A DNA stretch of 33,784 nt from an uncultured Hyphomicrobiales bacterium (GTDB taxonomy: Bacteria > Pseudomonadota > Alphaproteobacteria > Rhizobiales > Hyphomicrobiaceae), in assembly GCA_902826255.1 (NCBI GenBank), contig CADEEC010000021.1:1-33784 (forward strand), given 5' to 3'. A program made the translations under genes and the position numbers. The notes under the pieces were generated by a model that saw only the letters and a list, made by a program, of their open reading frames with translations, was not told the origin of the DNA and made no database searches. Each line of letters opens with the position of its first letter. The first letter of the stretch is position 1. This document shows positions 1-8,297 of this stretch, in pieces.

Positions 1-369
1 GGCGAACTGTCGGGCGGCATGCAGCAGCGCGTCGGCATCGCGCGCGGCCTCGTGCACGATCCGGCGCTTCTCTTGATGGACGAGCCGTTCGCGGCACTCG
101 ATGCCATGACGCGCGAATCCATGATGGTCGAGCTGCAACGCATCTGGCAGTCGACGTCGAAATCGATCTTGTTCATCACGCATAGCATCCCCGAAGCTGT
201 CTTCCTGTCCGATCGCATCATCGTGCTTTCGGAACGCCCCGGACGCGTGGTGCGCGAGTTCGTCGTCGATCTTCCGCGCCCGCGCACCATAGAAACGATG
301 GCGGATGCCGCCTTTGGCGCCTACTGCACCGAGCTGCGCACCATGTTCAAGAAGCGGAGTGTGCCGTGA
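1..369 (+). CDS. ABC transporter ATP-binding protein, SsuB/TauB type (C-terminal part)
   Basis: The reading frame is open from the first base and gives the last 122 residues of an ABC ATPase; the N-terminal half with Walker A lies outside the window. Visible motifs are the signature LSGGMQQR at the very start, Walker [13 protein letters not shown] with its D-loop, and the switch histidine in [10 protein letters not shown]. The sequence [10 protein letters not shown]-like after the H-loop and the downstream single permease place it in the nitrate/sulfonate/taurine (SsuB/TauB/ThiZ) family. It would energise the permease that follows, whose start overlaps this stop codon. The substrate cannot be told from the ATPase; the periplasmic binding protein is presumably upstream of the window. 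Confidence 0.9.
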   Translation, partial: GELSGGMQQRVGIARGLVHDPALLLMDEPFAALDAMTRESMMVELQRIWQSTSKSILFITHSIPEAVFLSDRIIVLSERPGRVVREFVVDLPRPRTIETMADAAFGAYCTELRTMFKKRSVP

Positions 370-1151
370 TGGAACGCGCAAAGTCGATCGGCTTCCCGCT
401 GATCACCCTGGCCGCGATCCTCGCCGCTTGGCAGGTTTCTGTCACATGGCTACAGGTGCCCGACTATTTGTTGCCGACGCCCCGCGCGGTTTGGAACGCG
501 CTGTATCAGGCCTACGTCGAAGGGACCTTCTGGCCGCATTTCTTCTTCACGCTGCAGGCGACCTCCATCGGCTATCTGGCGGGGTGCAGCGCCGGCCTGC
601 TCATGGGAGCGCTGCTGGCCGAGAGCCGCACTTTCGAGCAGTTCGTCTATCCCTACATCGTGGCCCTGCAATCGATGCCCAAGGTGGCCTTGGCGCCGCT
701 GATCATTGTCTGGCTCGGCTTCGATCTGGCTTCCAAGGTGGTGATGGTGGCGCTGGTGTGCTTTTTTCCAGTGTTTGTGAACACCGTTGTCGGCATCCGC
801 CAGACGAGCCCGGCGCTGCTGGATCTCATGAAGGTGTTCTCCGGCTCGCGCGCCCGCACGTTCTTCCGGGTGAAGCTCCCGGCCGCGGCCAGCCATATTT
901 TCGCCGGCCTGCAGGTCGCCATCGTGCTCAGCCTGATCGGCGCCGTGGTGGCCGAGTTCGTCGCTTCGAGCAAAGGGCTCGGTTACCTGATCAAGGCCGC
1001 TTCGGTGAGTTTCGAGACCAACGTCATGTTCGCTGCGCTGCTCAGCCTTGCGTTGATCGGCGTCGTAGCGAGCCATCTCGTACGCTTGCTGCACCATGCC
1101 GTGGTCTTCTGGGACCGGAATGCGAGCAGTGGAAGCGTCATCGCCGAATAG
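369..1151 (+). CDS. ABC transporter permease, SsuC/TauC type
   Basis: Protein of about 260 residues with six or so hydrophobic segments, the usual size of an SsuC/TauC-family inner-membrane permease (BPD_transp_1 fold). The EAA-like cytoplasmic loop is at roughly residues 150-180 (GSRARTFFRVKLPAAASHIFAGLQ), followed by the typical AVVAEFVASSKGLGYLI stretch. The ATG at 369 overlaps the TGA of the ATPase gene (TGATG), showing translational coupling; a GTG one codon upstream is also possible. With the ATPase it forms the membrane part of an importer for a small organic anion such as a sulfonate, aromatic acid or pyrimidine-like compound. The neighbouring aldolase and Rieske oxygenase suggest an aromatic or organic acid, but this is inference. 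Confidence 0.9.
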   Translation: MERAKSIGFPLITLAAILAAWQVSVTWLQVPDYLLPTPRAVWNALYQAYVEGTFWPHFFFTLQATSIGYLAGCSAGLLMGALLAESRTFEQFVYPYIVALQSMPKVALAPLIIVWLGFDLASKVVMVALVCFFPVFVNTVVGIRQTSPALLDLMKVFSGSRARTFFRVKLPAAASHIFAGLQVAIVLSLIGAVVAEFVASSKGLGYLIKAASVSFETNVMFAALLSLALIGVVASHLVRLLHHAVVFWDRNASSGSVIAE

Positions 1152-1186
1152 CTATCGAACTTGTGACTGTCATCGGAGGAGTATGC

Positions 1187-1969
1187 ATGTCGAAGGGTGC
1201 CAACCTGAACAAGCTGTTGCGCGAAGGAAAGCCGATCTTCGGCACCTTCTGCTCGCTGCCGGCGTTCCACACCGTTGAGCTGATTGCCTCATCGGGCTTC
1301 GACTATGTTCTGCTGGATGCCGAGCATGGTGCGACCAACCCCATGGTTGTTCACAGTCAGCTTGCAGCGCTGTCCGGCAGCAGCACGGCCGCCATGGTAC
1401 GTCTGCCGTCACACGACGCCGCCGTCATCAAGCAATACCTGGACTTGGGGGTCGACGGATTGATGGTGCCGAGCGTGGATACGGCCGAGCAGGCGCAGGC
1501 CGTTGTGCGGCTGACGCAATATCCCCCGCATGGCATTCGCGGCATTGCCGGCAGCGTGCGGGCTACCAACTACACCCGCGACAAGGCTTACGCGGGGGAT
1601 GCGCGCAATCGCTTCTGCCTTGCTGTCCAGATCGAAAGCCCGACCGCGGTCAAGAACCTGGATGCGATCTGCAAGGTGGACGGCGTTGACGTGCTGTTCT
1701 TCGGACCCAACGACCTTGCCGCACAATCAGGTTTGCTCGGTCAGCCGTTCCACCCCGACAATGTCAAGGTGCTGGAGGAGGGGATACGCACCGTGCGCAA
1801 GCATGGGAAGGTTGCGGGAATATTGATTGGCGAAGGCGATTGCGACAAGTATCTCAAGCTTGGAGTGCAAATGATCGTGGTGGGCTCCGAGGTCGGACTG
1901 TTCGTGCAGGCTGCCGACGGGCTCGCCTCCAGGCTTGCCGCCAAGCGCGACGTGCGCGCGGGTGCCTGA
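1187..1969 (+). CDS. HpcH/HpaI-family class II aldolase
   Basis: The 260-residue protein matches the HpcH/HpaI aldolase/citrate lyase fold over its full length. In Escherichia coli HpaI the catalytic and metal-site residues are His45, Arg70, Glu149 and Asp175; here H47 (LLDAEHG), R72 (VRLPS), E150 (QIES) and D176 (FGPNDLA) occur at matching spacing. Family members cleave 2-keto-3-deoxy- or 4-hydroxy-2-oxo acids to pyruvate plus an aldehyde with a divalent metal. The ATG at 1187 has a strong GGAGGA site six bases upstream. The gene lies 35 bases after the permease and about 60 before the Rieske oxygenase, so it probably acts on a ring-cleavage or side-chain product of the same pathway. The exact substrate is unknown. 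Confidence 0.9.
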   Translation: MSKGANLNKLLREGKPIFGTFCSLPAFHTVELIASSGFDYVLLDAEHGATNPMVVHSQLAALSGSSTAAMVRLPSHDAAVIKQYLDLGVDGLMVPSVDTAEQAQAVVRLTQYPPHGIRGIAGSVRATNYTRDKAYAGDARNRFCLAVQIESPTAVKNLDAICKVDGVDVLFFGPNDLAAQSGLLGQPFHPDNVKVLEEGIRTVRKHGKVAGILIGEGDCDKYLKLGVQMIVVGSEVGLFVQAADGLASRLAAKRDVRAGA

Positions 1970-2032
1970 GCCGCCGATGACAACAACACGACAGGGGGCG
2001 TACAAGCCCCTTGGCAGTTCCGGGAGCTGGAA

Positions 2033-3409
2033 ATGCTGAGCGCATCCGACAACGAGATGTTGATCAGGACCAACGCGGGGACGCCCATGGGCGATTACTT
2101 CCGCCAGTACTGGGTCCCCGTCCTGCTGTCGCGCGAGGTGCCCGAGCCCGACTCCCCTCCGGTGCGCGTTCGCATCATGGGCGAGGACCTGCTCGCATTC
2201 CGTGACAGCGAAGGAAAGGTCGGCTTGATCGAGCCGCGCTGCCCGCATCGCGGCGCCAATCTGTTCTTCGGCCGCAACGAGAAGTGCGGGATACGCTGCT
2301 CCTATCACGGCTGGAAATTCAATACCGACGGCGAGTGCATGGACGCGCCGACGATCAATCTCGACGACAATTACGAGAAGATCCGCAGCCGTATCCGCAT
2401 CCTCGCCTATCCTGTTCGCGAATGGGGCGACTTCCTGTGGGCCTACATGGGCCCTAAGACGGACGAGCTGCCTAAGCTGCCGATGATGGAGTTCGCGCTT
2501 CTGCCGGAGTCTCACCGCTTTGTGTCGAAGAAGTATCAGGACTGCAACTGGGCACAGGCGGCCGAAGGCGGCCTCGATACCGCGCATTTCTCCTTCCTGC
2601 ACATTCCCATCGCGGCATCGGAGGAGGACTTCAAGGCGAAGACATCGCGCGTGACGAAGGGCTACTCGGCCAACAGCATGGGCTCGGATCACATCCGCTG
2701 GATGGTGAACGACAGTCGCCCGCGCTTCACGATTGCCAAGCATGATGTCGGCTTGGTGCTCGGTGCCTCGCGCCATGCCGACAACGGACACCTTTACTGG
2801 CGCATCGCCCAGTTCCTGCTCCCAAACCACGGCTACACGCCGAGCGCGGCCAAGGGCGAGACCTATCACGGCCAGACCTGGGTGCCGATCGACGATGAGA
2901 AGTGCTGGGTCTATGTCTACTCGTGGAACCCGGAACGCCCGCTCCTGCCGGAGGAGGTGGAGAGCTACAAGAGGGGCGCGGCCGTTTACGCGGAAGTCGA
3001 CGAGCACTACGTGCCGGTTCGCAATCGAGGCAACGACTACATGATCGACCGTGCCGTGCAGAAGACGGAGAACTTTACCGGCATCAAGGGCATTTCCGAG
3101 CAGGACGCCTGCATCCAGGACAGCCAGGGCCGCATCGCGGACAGGACGCGCGAGATCCTGGGGCCTACCGATGCCGGCGTTGTGCAGTTCCGCCGCCTGA
3201 TGCTGGAAGGCGCACGCGATCTCCAGAAGGGCAAGCGCCCTGTTCCCGCAGTCAATGCGGAAGGTTACCGCGTGCGTGCGGGTGGTGTCGTGGCGCCGGG
3301 CACAAAGAACTTCCGCGAGGTTATGATGGACCGCTTCGGCGATCCCTACGGTCGCTTCAACGTGGAGCTGTCCGAAGAGGATATTGCGGCGCTCGTTCGG
3401 CCGCACTGA
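2033..3409 (+). CDS. Rieske non-heme iron oxygenase, alpha subunit (phthalate 4,5-dioxygenase-like)
   Basis: 458-residue ring-hydroxylating oxygenase. The N-terminal Rieske domain binds a [2Fe-2S] cluster through C70 and H72 (CPHRGAN) and C89 and H92 (CSYHGWKF). The catalytic domain has D182, H185 and H190 in DTAHFSFLH, at the same spacing as the bridging Asp and two Fe(II)-ligand His of naphthalene dioxygenase. NWAQAAEGG before it is typical of the phthalate-4,5-dioxygenase/vanillate-demethylase group, which works as an alpha-only oligomer with a phthalate-dioxygenase-type reductase. That reductase is encoded seven bases downstream. It probably hydroxylates or demethylates an aromatic acid in the cytoplasm. 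GGGAG lies nine bases before the ATG. Family assignment is firm; substrate is not predictable from sequence. Confidence 0.93.
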   Translation: MLSASDNEMLIRTNAGTPMGDYFRQYWVPVLLSREVPEPDSPPVRVRIMGEDLLAFRDSEGKVGLIEPRCPHRGANLFFGRNEKCGIRCSYHGWKFNTDGECMDAPTINLDDNYEKIRSRIRILAYPVREWGDFLWAYMGPKTDELPKLPMMEFALLPESHRFVSKKYQDCNWAQAAEGGLDTAHFSFLHIPIAASEEDFKAKTSRVTKGYSANSMGSDHIRWMVNDSRPRFTIAKHDVGLVLGASRHADNGHLYWRIAQFLLPNHGYTPSAAKGETYHGQTWVPIDDEKCWVYVYSWNPERPLLPEEVESYKRGAAVYAEVDEHYVPVRNRGNDYMIDRAVQKTENFTGIKGISEQDACIQDSQGRIADRTREILGPTDAGVVQFRRLMLEGARDLQKGKRPVPAVNAEGYRVRAGGVVAPGTKNFREVMMDRFGDPYGRFNVELSEEDIAALVRPH

Positions 3410-3416
3410 CGACGCC

Positions 3417-4367
3417 ATGCTGCAGGTCCGGGTCCTCAAGAAAACACGCGAGGCGGTTGATATTCAGTCCCTCGAGCTGGGCAGCGTGGACGGCTCCGGG
3501 CTACCTCCCTTCACACCCGGCGCGCACATAGACGTCCACGTCACCCCGAACATCATCCGCCAGTATTCATTGTTGAATGGCCCTGCCGAGACCGCGGTCT
3601 ACCGCATCGCCGTTAAGCTGGAGCCGCAGTCGCGCGGCGGATCACGCCGCGTTCACGACGACATCCAGGTGGGGCAGGTGATCACGATCAGCGCCCCCCG
3701 CAACAATTTCCCGCTGCACGCGGACGCACCCTTCAGCTTGCTGTTGGCGGGCGGGATCGGGATCACGCCCATTCTCGGCATGGCGCGCCATCTTCAGGCG
3801 CAAGGCCGACCCTTCGCACTTCACTATTTCACCCGTGCGCCGGAGCACACCGCGTTTCGTGCGCTGCTGGCTGAATCGGGCATGGCCACGTCGGTCCACT
3901 TCCACGAGGGCGTCGAATTTGCGCAGGTGGAAGGCAGGCTCCATGAAATCCTGGGCGCGCGCGGCGAGGGTGCGCACCTCTACATGTGCGGCCCTAGGCC
4001 ATTGATGGATCTGGTTGCTGCGTTGTCAGCATCGTGGCCATCGGACGCGGTGCATCGCGAGGATTTCTCGGCTGACCCTACCGCCCTCATGCAGGAGGGG
4101 GACACGTTTAAGGTAAAGTTGGCGCGTTCAGGCGGCACCTATGAGGTGCCTGCGGGCGAGAGCATCGTCGATGTTCTGGCCAGGCACGGCATCGAGGTCA
4201 ATGTCTCTTGTCAGCAGGGCATCTGCGGCACCTGCCTGACCGCCGTGCTCGAAGGCACACCCGACCACCGCGATATGTATCTGACGGACGACGAGAAGGA
4301 GGAGGGCAAGCAGATGACGCCCTGCATCTCGCGTTCGAAGACTCCGTTGTTGGTTCTCGACCTGTAA
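3417..4367 (+). CDS. Phthalate-dioxygenase-reductase-like FMN/[2Fe-2S] oxidoreductase
   Basis: 316-residue reductase that would pass electrons from NAD(P)H through flavin and a plant-type [2Fe-2S] cluster to the Rieske oxygenase upstream. Domains in order: flavin-binding barrel (about 1-100, RQYSL at 48-52), NAD-binding domain (about 105-220, AGGIGITP at 111-118 and CGPRPLM at 191-197), and a C-terminal ferredoxin domain with C265, C270, C273 and C303. This FMN-NAD-[2Fe-2S] order is that of phthalate dioxygenase reductase and vanillate demethylase VanB. The start at 3417 lies seven bases after the oxygenase stop; an in-frame start at 3384 would overlap the oxygenase and add residues the family lacks. 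The pair forms a complete two-component oxygenase. Confidence 0.92.
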   Translation: MLQVRVLKKTREAVDIQSLELGSVDGSGLPPFTPGAHIDVHVTPNIIRQYSLLNGPAETAVYRIAVKLEPQSRGGSRRVHDDIQVGQVITISAPRNNFPLHADAPFSLLLAGGIGITPILGMARHLQAQGRPFALHYFTRAPEHTAFRALLAESGMATSVHFHEGVEFAQVEGRLHEILGARGEGAHLYMCGPRPLMDLVAALSASWPSDAVHREDFSADPTALMQEGDTFKVKLARSGGTYEVPAGESIVDVLARHGIEVNVSCQQGICGTCLTAVLEGTPDHRDMYLTDDEKEEGKQMTPCISRSKTPLLVLDL

Positions 4368-4378
4368 GGAGCCCGCAT

Positions 4379-4813
4379 ATGCCAAGCGGCACTGAGACTT
4401 CGGCCGGCATCGGCAAGAACCGGCTTCTCCACACGATGGTTCGCGTGCGCGACCTCGATGCAGCGGTCGATTTCTACACCGGCAAGATGGGGATGCACGT
4501 CCTGCGCAAGCGCGAGGCGCCGGAGGGCCGCTACACCAATGTCTTCCTGGGCTATGGTTCCGAGCGCGAGATCACCGTGCTGGAACTGACCTACAACTGG
4601 GATCAGAAGGAGCCATACGAGCTCGGCGCTGCCTTCGGTCATCTCGCCATCGGCGTCGAGGATGTCTACGAGGCCTGCAAGCGTCTGGCGGCTGCGGGTG
4701 TGAAGATCACGCGCCAGCCGGGGCCGGTGCAGTTCGGCAAAACGCTGATCGCCTTCATCGAGGATCCCGACGGCCGCAAGATCGAGCTGATCCAGGAAGA
4801 CACGCTGCCCTAG
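4379..4813 (+). CDS. gloA: Lactoylglutathione lyase (glyoxalase I)
   Basis: 144-residue vicinal-oxygen-chelate protein very close to E. coli GloA along its length (RLLHTM, ELTYNW, YELG..FGH, FIEDPDG.KIELI). The four metal ligands of GloA are present: H18, E69, H88 and E136. GloA isomerises the hemithioacetal of methylglyoxal and glutathione to S-lactoylglutathione. There is an extension of about 13 residues before the usual start. AGGAG lies upstream of the ATG and the gene follows the reductase by 11 bases, so it is the last gene of the plus-strand operon. In this setting it may remove an alpha-oxoaldehyde or act on a glutathione adduct made in the pathway; a housekeeping role is equally possible. 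It converges with livF, 23 bases away. Confidence 0.9.
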   Translation: MPSGTETSAGIGKNRLLHTMVRVRDLDAAVDFYTGKMGMHVLRKREAPEGRYTNVFLGYGSEREITVLELTYNWDQKEPYELGAAFGHLAIGVEDVYEACKRLAAAGVKITRQPGPVQFGKTLIAFIEDPDGRKIELIQEDTLP

Positions 4814-4836
4814 CGCCAGCGTCGCGGGTTGACGGC

Positions 4837-5541
4837 TCACGCGCCGAGATAGGCGGCTTTGACGTGGGGGTTGTTGAGCAGCTCCGCGCCCGTGCCGGTC
4901 ATGATCACGCGGCCCTGGTCCAGGACATAGGCGCGGTCGGACAGTTCGAGCGCGGCGTAAGCGTTCTGCTCGACCATCACAACCGTCACGCCCTGCGCGC
5001 GGATGCTCTTGATGATTTCGAATGTGCGCTCGACGAGGTTGGGTGCGAGGCCGAGCGACGGCTCGTCGAACAGAACCAGCTTAGGCCGGGACATCAGGGC
5101 GCGCGAGATCGCCAGCATCTGCTGCTCGCCGCCTGAGAGGGTGCCGGCAGCCTGGTTGCGGCGCTCGTGCAGGATAGGGAAGCGCTCGAATAGCTTCGCC
5201 ATGTCCTCGGCCACCTCTGCGCTGTCGCTGCGCAGGTACGAGCCCATTTCCAGGTTCTCCAGCACGCTCATGTAGGGGAAGACGCGGCGGCCCTCCGGGC
5301 AATGCGCGATACCGAGCTGGAGGATGCGCTTGGGGGTGGCGCGCGTGATGTCTTCACCGAGGAACGTGATGCGACCGGAGGCCGGCGGCAGCACCCCGGA
5401 GATCGATTTCAAGGTGGTGGTCTTGCCGGCGCCGTTGGCGCCGATGAGCGACACAAGCTCGCCGGCGTTGACGTCCATCGACAGCTCGCGCACGGCGGCC
5501 ACTTTGCCGTAACGGCAGGTCAATCCCTCAACCTTGAGCAC
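4837..5541 (-). CDS. livF: Branched-chain amino acid-type ABC transporter ATP-binding protein LivF
   Basis: 234-residue ABC ATPase of the LivF group: Walker A GANGAGKT at 34-41, signature LSGGEQQML, Walker B LVLFDEPSLGLAP, and the family-typical VVMVEQNAYAAL H-loop region. It pairs with LivG on the cytoplasmic side of the LivHM permease. GTG start; it begins within the last bases of livG. It is the distal gene of a five-gene operon read from about 9449 down to 4837. The Liv/HAAT family imports not only amino acids but also amides, urea and aromatic acids, so the liv name describes family, not substrate. The operator at 9523 upstream of the operon suggests induction together with the F420 catabolic genes. 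Confidence 0.92.
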   Translation of the reverse strand: MLKVEGLTCRYGKVAAVRELSMDVNAGELVSLIGANGAGKTTTLKSISGVLPPASGRITFLGEDITRATPKRILQLGIAHCPEGRRVFPYMSVLENLEMGSYLRSDSAEVAEDMAKLFERFPILHERRNQAAGTLSGGEQQMLAISRALMSRPKLVLFDEPSLGLAPNLVERTFEIIKSIRAQGVTVVMVEQNAYAALELSDRAYVLDQGRVIMTGTGAELLNNPHVKAAYLGA

Positions 5542-6322
5542 GGACGTACCTCTCGCCCAGGTAGGCGCGGATCACCTCAGGATTGCCCTGGATTTCGGCC
5601 GGCGACCCGTTGGCGATGATCTTCCCTTGATTGAGGCAGACGACGCGATCGGATACGCCCATCACCATTTTCATGTCGTGCTCGACCAGCAGTACGGTGA
5701 TGTCGAGCTTGCGGATCTCGGCAAGGATTTTCATGAAGCTCGCCGTTTCGGAGGGGTTCATGCCTGAGACGGGCTCGTCGAGGAGCAGGAGCTTCGGCTT
5801 GGCAGCAAGCGCGATGGCGACTTCCAGCAGCCGCAGCTCACCGTAGGGAAGGGAAGAGGCGGCCCAGTCGGCACGTCCGCTGAGGCCAACGAACCCAAGG
5901 ATGCGGTGCGCTTCAGCAGCCAATTCCATCTCCTCGCGCGCTACGGACGGGAGGCCGAAGATGATGGCCAGCGGCCTCTGCTTTGAAACGAGGTGAAGGC
6001 CGTGCAGCACATTGTCGAGGACGGTCTGGCCCATGAAGACGCTGGTCTTCTGGAACGTGCGCACCAGGCCGAGCTCGGCGATCTGGTTGGGCTTGAGGCC
6101 GTTCAGCAAGGTGCCCTGGTAGGTCATGGACCCACCGTTGGCCTGGATATAGCCGGTGATGGCGTTGAAGGCGGAGGTTTTGCCGGCGCCGTTCGGGCCG
6201 ATCAGCGACAGGACCTCGCCCCTGTTCACTTCGAAGGTCATGCCTTCGACGGCCGTGAGGCCGCCAAAACGGATGGTGAGGTCCTTGACGATGAGTTCGG
6301 CGCTGGCTGGGGACTGGCTCAC
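5528..6322 (-). CDS. livG: Branched-chain amino acid-type ABC transporter ATP-binding protein LivG
   Basis: 264-residue ABC ATPase of the LivG group, with Walker A GPNGAGKT at 42-49, the LivG-type degenerate signature LPYGELRLLEVA, Walker B LLLLDEPVSGMNPSE, and the H-loop VLLVEHDMKMVMG. The C-terminal extension (about 235-264, ending VIRAYLGERY) is typical of LivG. GTG start at 6322; the GTGA overlap with the livM stop indicates coupled translation. Forms the nucleotide-binding pair with LivF. Confidence 0.92.
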   Translation of the reverse strand: MSQSPASAELIVKDLTIRFGGLTAVEGMTFEVNRGEVLSLIGPNGAGKTSAFNAITGYIQANGGSMTYQGTLLNGLKPNQIAELGLVRTFQKTSVFMGQTVLDNVLHGLHLVSKQRPLAIIFGLPSVAREEMELAAEAHRILGFVGLSGRADWAASSLPYGELRLLEVAIALAAKPKLLLLDEPVSGMNPSETASFMKILAEIRKLDITVLLVEHDMKMVMGVSDRVVCLNQGKIIANGSPAEIQGNPEVIRAYLGERYVRAQG

Positions 6323-7362
6323 CGGCTTGCCGCCTTGGTTGTTGCCTCGGCCGGAACGTCTGGAGCGTCAGCCGCGCGGCGCGAGAGCCACCAGTCACGC
6401 ACGGCCGGAACGATCCCCTGCGGCAGGAAGTAGACGACCAGGATCATCAGGACGCCGTAGACGACCCACTGCATTTCCGGCGGAACCCGGGCCGAGCGCA
6501 GGACCTCAGGCAGCAGCCCGAAGATAATGCCGCCCACAACGGGCCCCGCCAGCGTGCCTTTGCCACCGCTGATAACCATGATGACCATGGTCACCGTATA
6601 GATGAACAGGAATACGTCGGGATCGACGATGCGGACGTAGTGGGCGTAGAGGGTGCCCGCGGCACCCGCCATGGCGGCGGAGACGACGGTCGCCAGCACC
6701 AGATAGCGTGTCACGTCGACGCCGACGGAGGACGCGAGCGGCTCGTTCTCGCGCAGCGCAATCATGGCGCGTCCGGCGCGCGATTTCACCAGCCGGCGAA
6801 TGATGATGTAGCAGAGGATGCCGACGGCGAGCACGAGGTAGTAGTTCGCTGGCTTGCGCAGGAACGCCACCTCGAACACCTCGGGGATGCCAAGACGCAG
6901 GTAGGGAATGTTGTTGAGGGCCATGGGGCCCTGGGTGAGCTCGACCCAGTTGAGGGCCACGAGCCGGATCACCTCGGCGAAGCTGATGGTGACGATGACG
7001 AAGTAGGCCCCGCGCACCTTGAAGGCGAGACGGCCGATCGCCCAGCCGAACAGTCCGGCCACCACGGTGCCGAGCAGCATGCCGAACCAGACCGGCTTCG
7101 GATCAGCTGAAACCTGCCAATCCGGCAGCAGGTGCACGGAGAAGCCGAGTGTGGTGAGGCTCGAGACGTAGGCGCCGATACCGAAGAAGGCAACATGGCC
7201 GAGGCTGAGCTGGCCGGTGTAGCCGAGCAGCAGGTTGAGGCTCATGGCGGCGATCACGAAGATGCCGGTCATGATCAGCACGTGCAGAATGTAGAGGTTG
7301 TCCAGCCACAGCGGAACGGAGGCCAGGAACAGCAGCCAGGCGAGGGTCAGGCCGCGCTTCAC
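6319..7362 (-). CDS. livM: Branched-chain amino acid-type ABC transporter permease LivM
   Basis: 347-residue inner-membrane permease with about eight to nine hydrophobic segments. LLLGYTGQLSLGHVAFFGIGAY (about residues 44-66) is the LivM hallmark, and the cytoplasmic EAA-like loop contains SRAGRAMIALRENEPLASSVGVD. The C-terminal tail of about 30 residues after the last membrane segment is polar. GTG start overlapping the livH stop (GTGA). With LivH it forms the translocation pore of the transporter. Confidence 0.92.
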   Translation of the reverse strand: MKRGLTLAWLLFLASVPLWLDNLYILHVLIMTGIFVIAAMSLNLLLGYTGQLSLGHVAFFGIGAYVSSLTTLGFSVHLLPDWQVSADPKPVWFGMLLGTVVAGLFGWAIGRLAFKVRGAYFVIVTISFAEVIRLVALNWVELTQGPMALNNIPYLRLGIPEVFEVAFLRKPANYYLVLAVGILCYIIIRRLVKSRAGRAMIALRENEPLASSVGVDVTRYLVLATVVSAAMAGAAGTLYAHYVRIVDPDVFLFIYTVTMVIMVISGGKGTLAGPVVGGIIFGLLPEVLRSARVPPEMQWVVYGVLMILVVYFLPQGIVPAVRDWWLSRRAADAPDVPAEATTKAASR

Positions 7363-8231
7363 CCGATGCGCTCCTTCTGAGCGAACAGTCCCGTCGGCTT
7401 GACGAGCAGGATGATAATGATGAGCAGGAAGCCCATGGCGTCGCGGTAGCCGGACGAGACGTAGCCGGCGCCCAGCTCCTCCATGAAGGCGAGGATAAAG
7501 CCGCCGATGGTCGCGCCCGGGATGCTGCCGAGGCCGCCGAGGATGACGATGGCGAAGGCCTTGAGCGAGGCGAGGTCACCCATCGTGGGGTACACGACGA
7601 ACACGGGGCCCAGCAGCGCGCCGGCCGCAGCCGCCAGGCCAGAGCCCAGGGCGAATGTCGCGGTATAGATGCGGTTGATGTCGACGCCCATCAGTGCGGC
7701 GGTGTCGCGGTCCTGAAAGGTCGCGCGCATCGCCTTGCCGAGGCGGGTGCGGTTGATGATGACGTAGGTAGCGCCGATCAACGCCAGCGCGACGATGAAC
7801 ACGAACAGCCGGTTCCATGACACCGACACGGAGCCGAGCACCAAAGGAGACGTCGGAAAGGGTGAGTCGATCGACTTGGCAACGCCGGTCCAGGTGAGCT
7901 GCTGCGTGTTCTGCAGCGCGATCCATGCGCCGATCATGATCAGCATGGTCGTGTCGATGTCGGCGCCACGCATCTTCCTGAGCAGCACGAACTCCATCAA
8001 GGCGCCGAGCATGACGCCAAGGAGAACAGCCAGGGGAAGAGCGAGATAGAAGTTCGTCCCCAGTACCATCACCCACAGGTACATCATGTAGGCGCCGAAG
8101 GCGTAGAGCTCGCCATGGGCGAAGTTCACCACGCGCATGATGCCGAAGATGAGCGTCAGCCCAATCCCGAGCAGCGCATAGGTGCCGCCCAGGATGAGTG
8201 CGTTCAAGACGTGCTGAAGGAACTGGTCCAC
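7359..8231 (-). CDS. livH: Branched-chain amino acid-type ABC transporter permease LivH
   Basis: 290-residue permease with about eight membrane segments. YALLGIGLTLIFGIMRVVNFAHGELY near residues 20-45 is diagnostic for LivH, and ILGGLGSIPGATIGG near the C-terminus is also conserved in the family. GTG start at 8231 with no strong ribosome-binding site. A perfect 9-bp stem-loop lies in the 66-base gap between this gene and the substrate-binding-protein gene, which may lower expression of the permease relative to the binding protein. Confidence 0.92.
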   Translation of the reverse strand: MDQFLQHVLNALILGGTYALLGIGLTLIFGIMRVVNFAHGELYAFGAYMMYLWVMVLGTNFYLALPLAVLLGVMLGALMEFVLLRKMRGADIDTTMLIMIGAWIALQNTQQLTWTGVAKSIDSPFPTSPLVLGSVSVSWNRLFVFIVALALIGATYVIINRTRLGKAMRATFQDRDTAALMGVDINRIYTATFALGSGLAAAAGALLGPVFVVYPTMGDLASLKAFAIVILGGLGSIPGATIGGFILAFMEELGAGYVSSGYRDAMGFLLIIIILLVKPTGLFAQKERIG

Positions 8232-8261
8232 CAGGGCCTGGTGCTTGAGATTTGGAGGAAA

Positions 8262-8285
8262 CCGCTCCCCGCGACGGGGGAGCGG
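8262..8285 (-). terminator. Intra-operon stem-loop between binding-protein gene and livH
   Basis: Perfect 9-bp inverted repeat CCGCTCCCC / GGGGAGCGG with a 6-base loop, between the substrate-binding-protein stop (8298) and livH start (8231). Read on the minus strand it is followed only by a short T run (TTTCC), so it looks like a leaky terminator or an mRNA 3'-end stabiliser rather than a full stop. Such hairpins are known after binding-protein genes in ABC operons, for example after malE, where they give excess binding protein. The role here is inferred. Confidence 0.55.
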
Positions 8286-8297
8286 CAGTTGATTGGG

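Noticed and set aside
1995-2012. Hairpin GGGGC/GCCCC before the Rieske gene as a riboswitch or terminator
   Set aside because: Only five base pairs, no T tract and no recognisable conserved core; most likely chance in GC-rich DNA.
1727-3439. Long open frame of 570 codons on the minus strand across the Rieske gene
   Set aside because: It is a GC-rich shadow of the Rieske gene: no known motif, no ribosome-binding site, and the plus-strand frame is a complete recognised family. The same holds for long antisense frames at 24160-25503 and 29776-31062.
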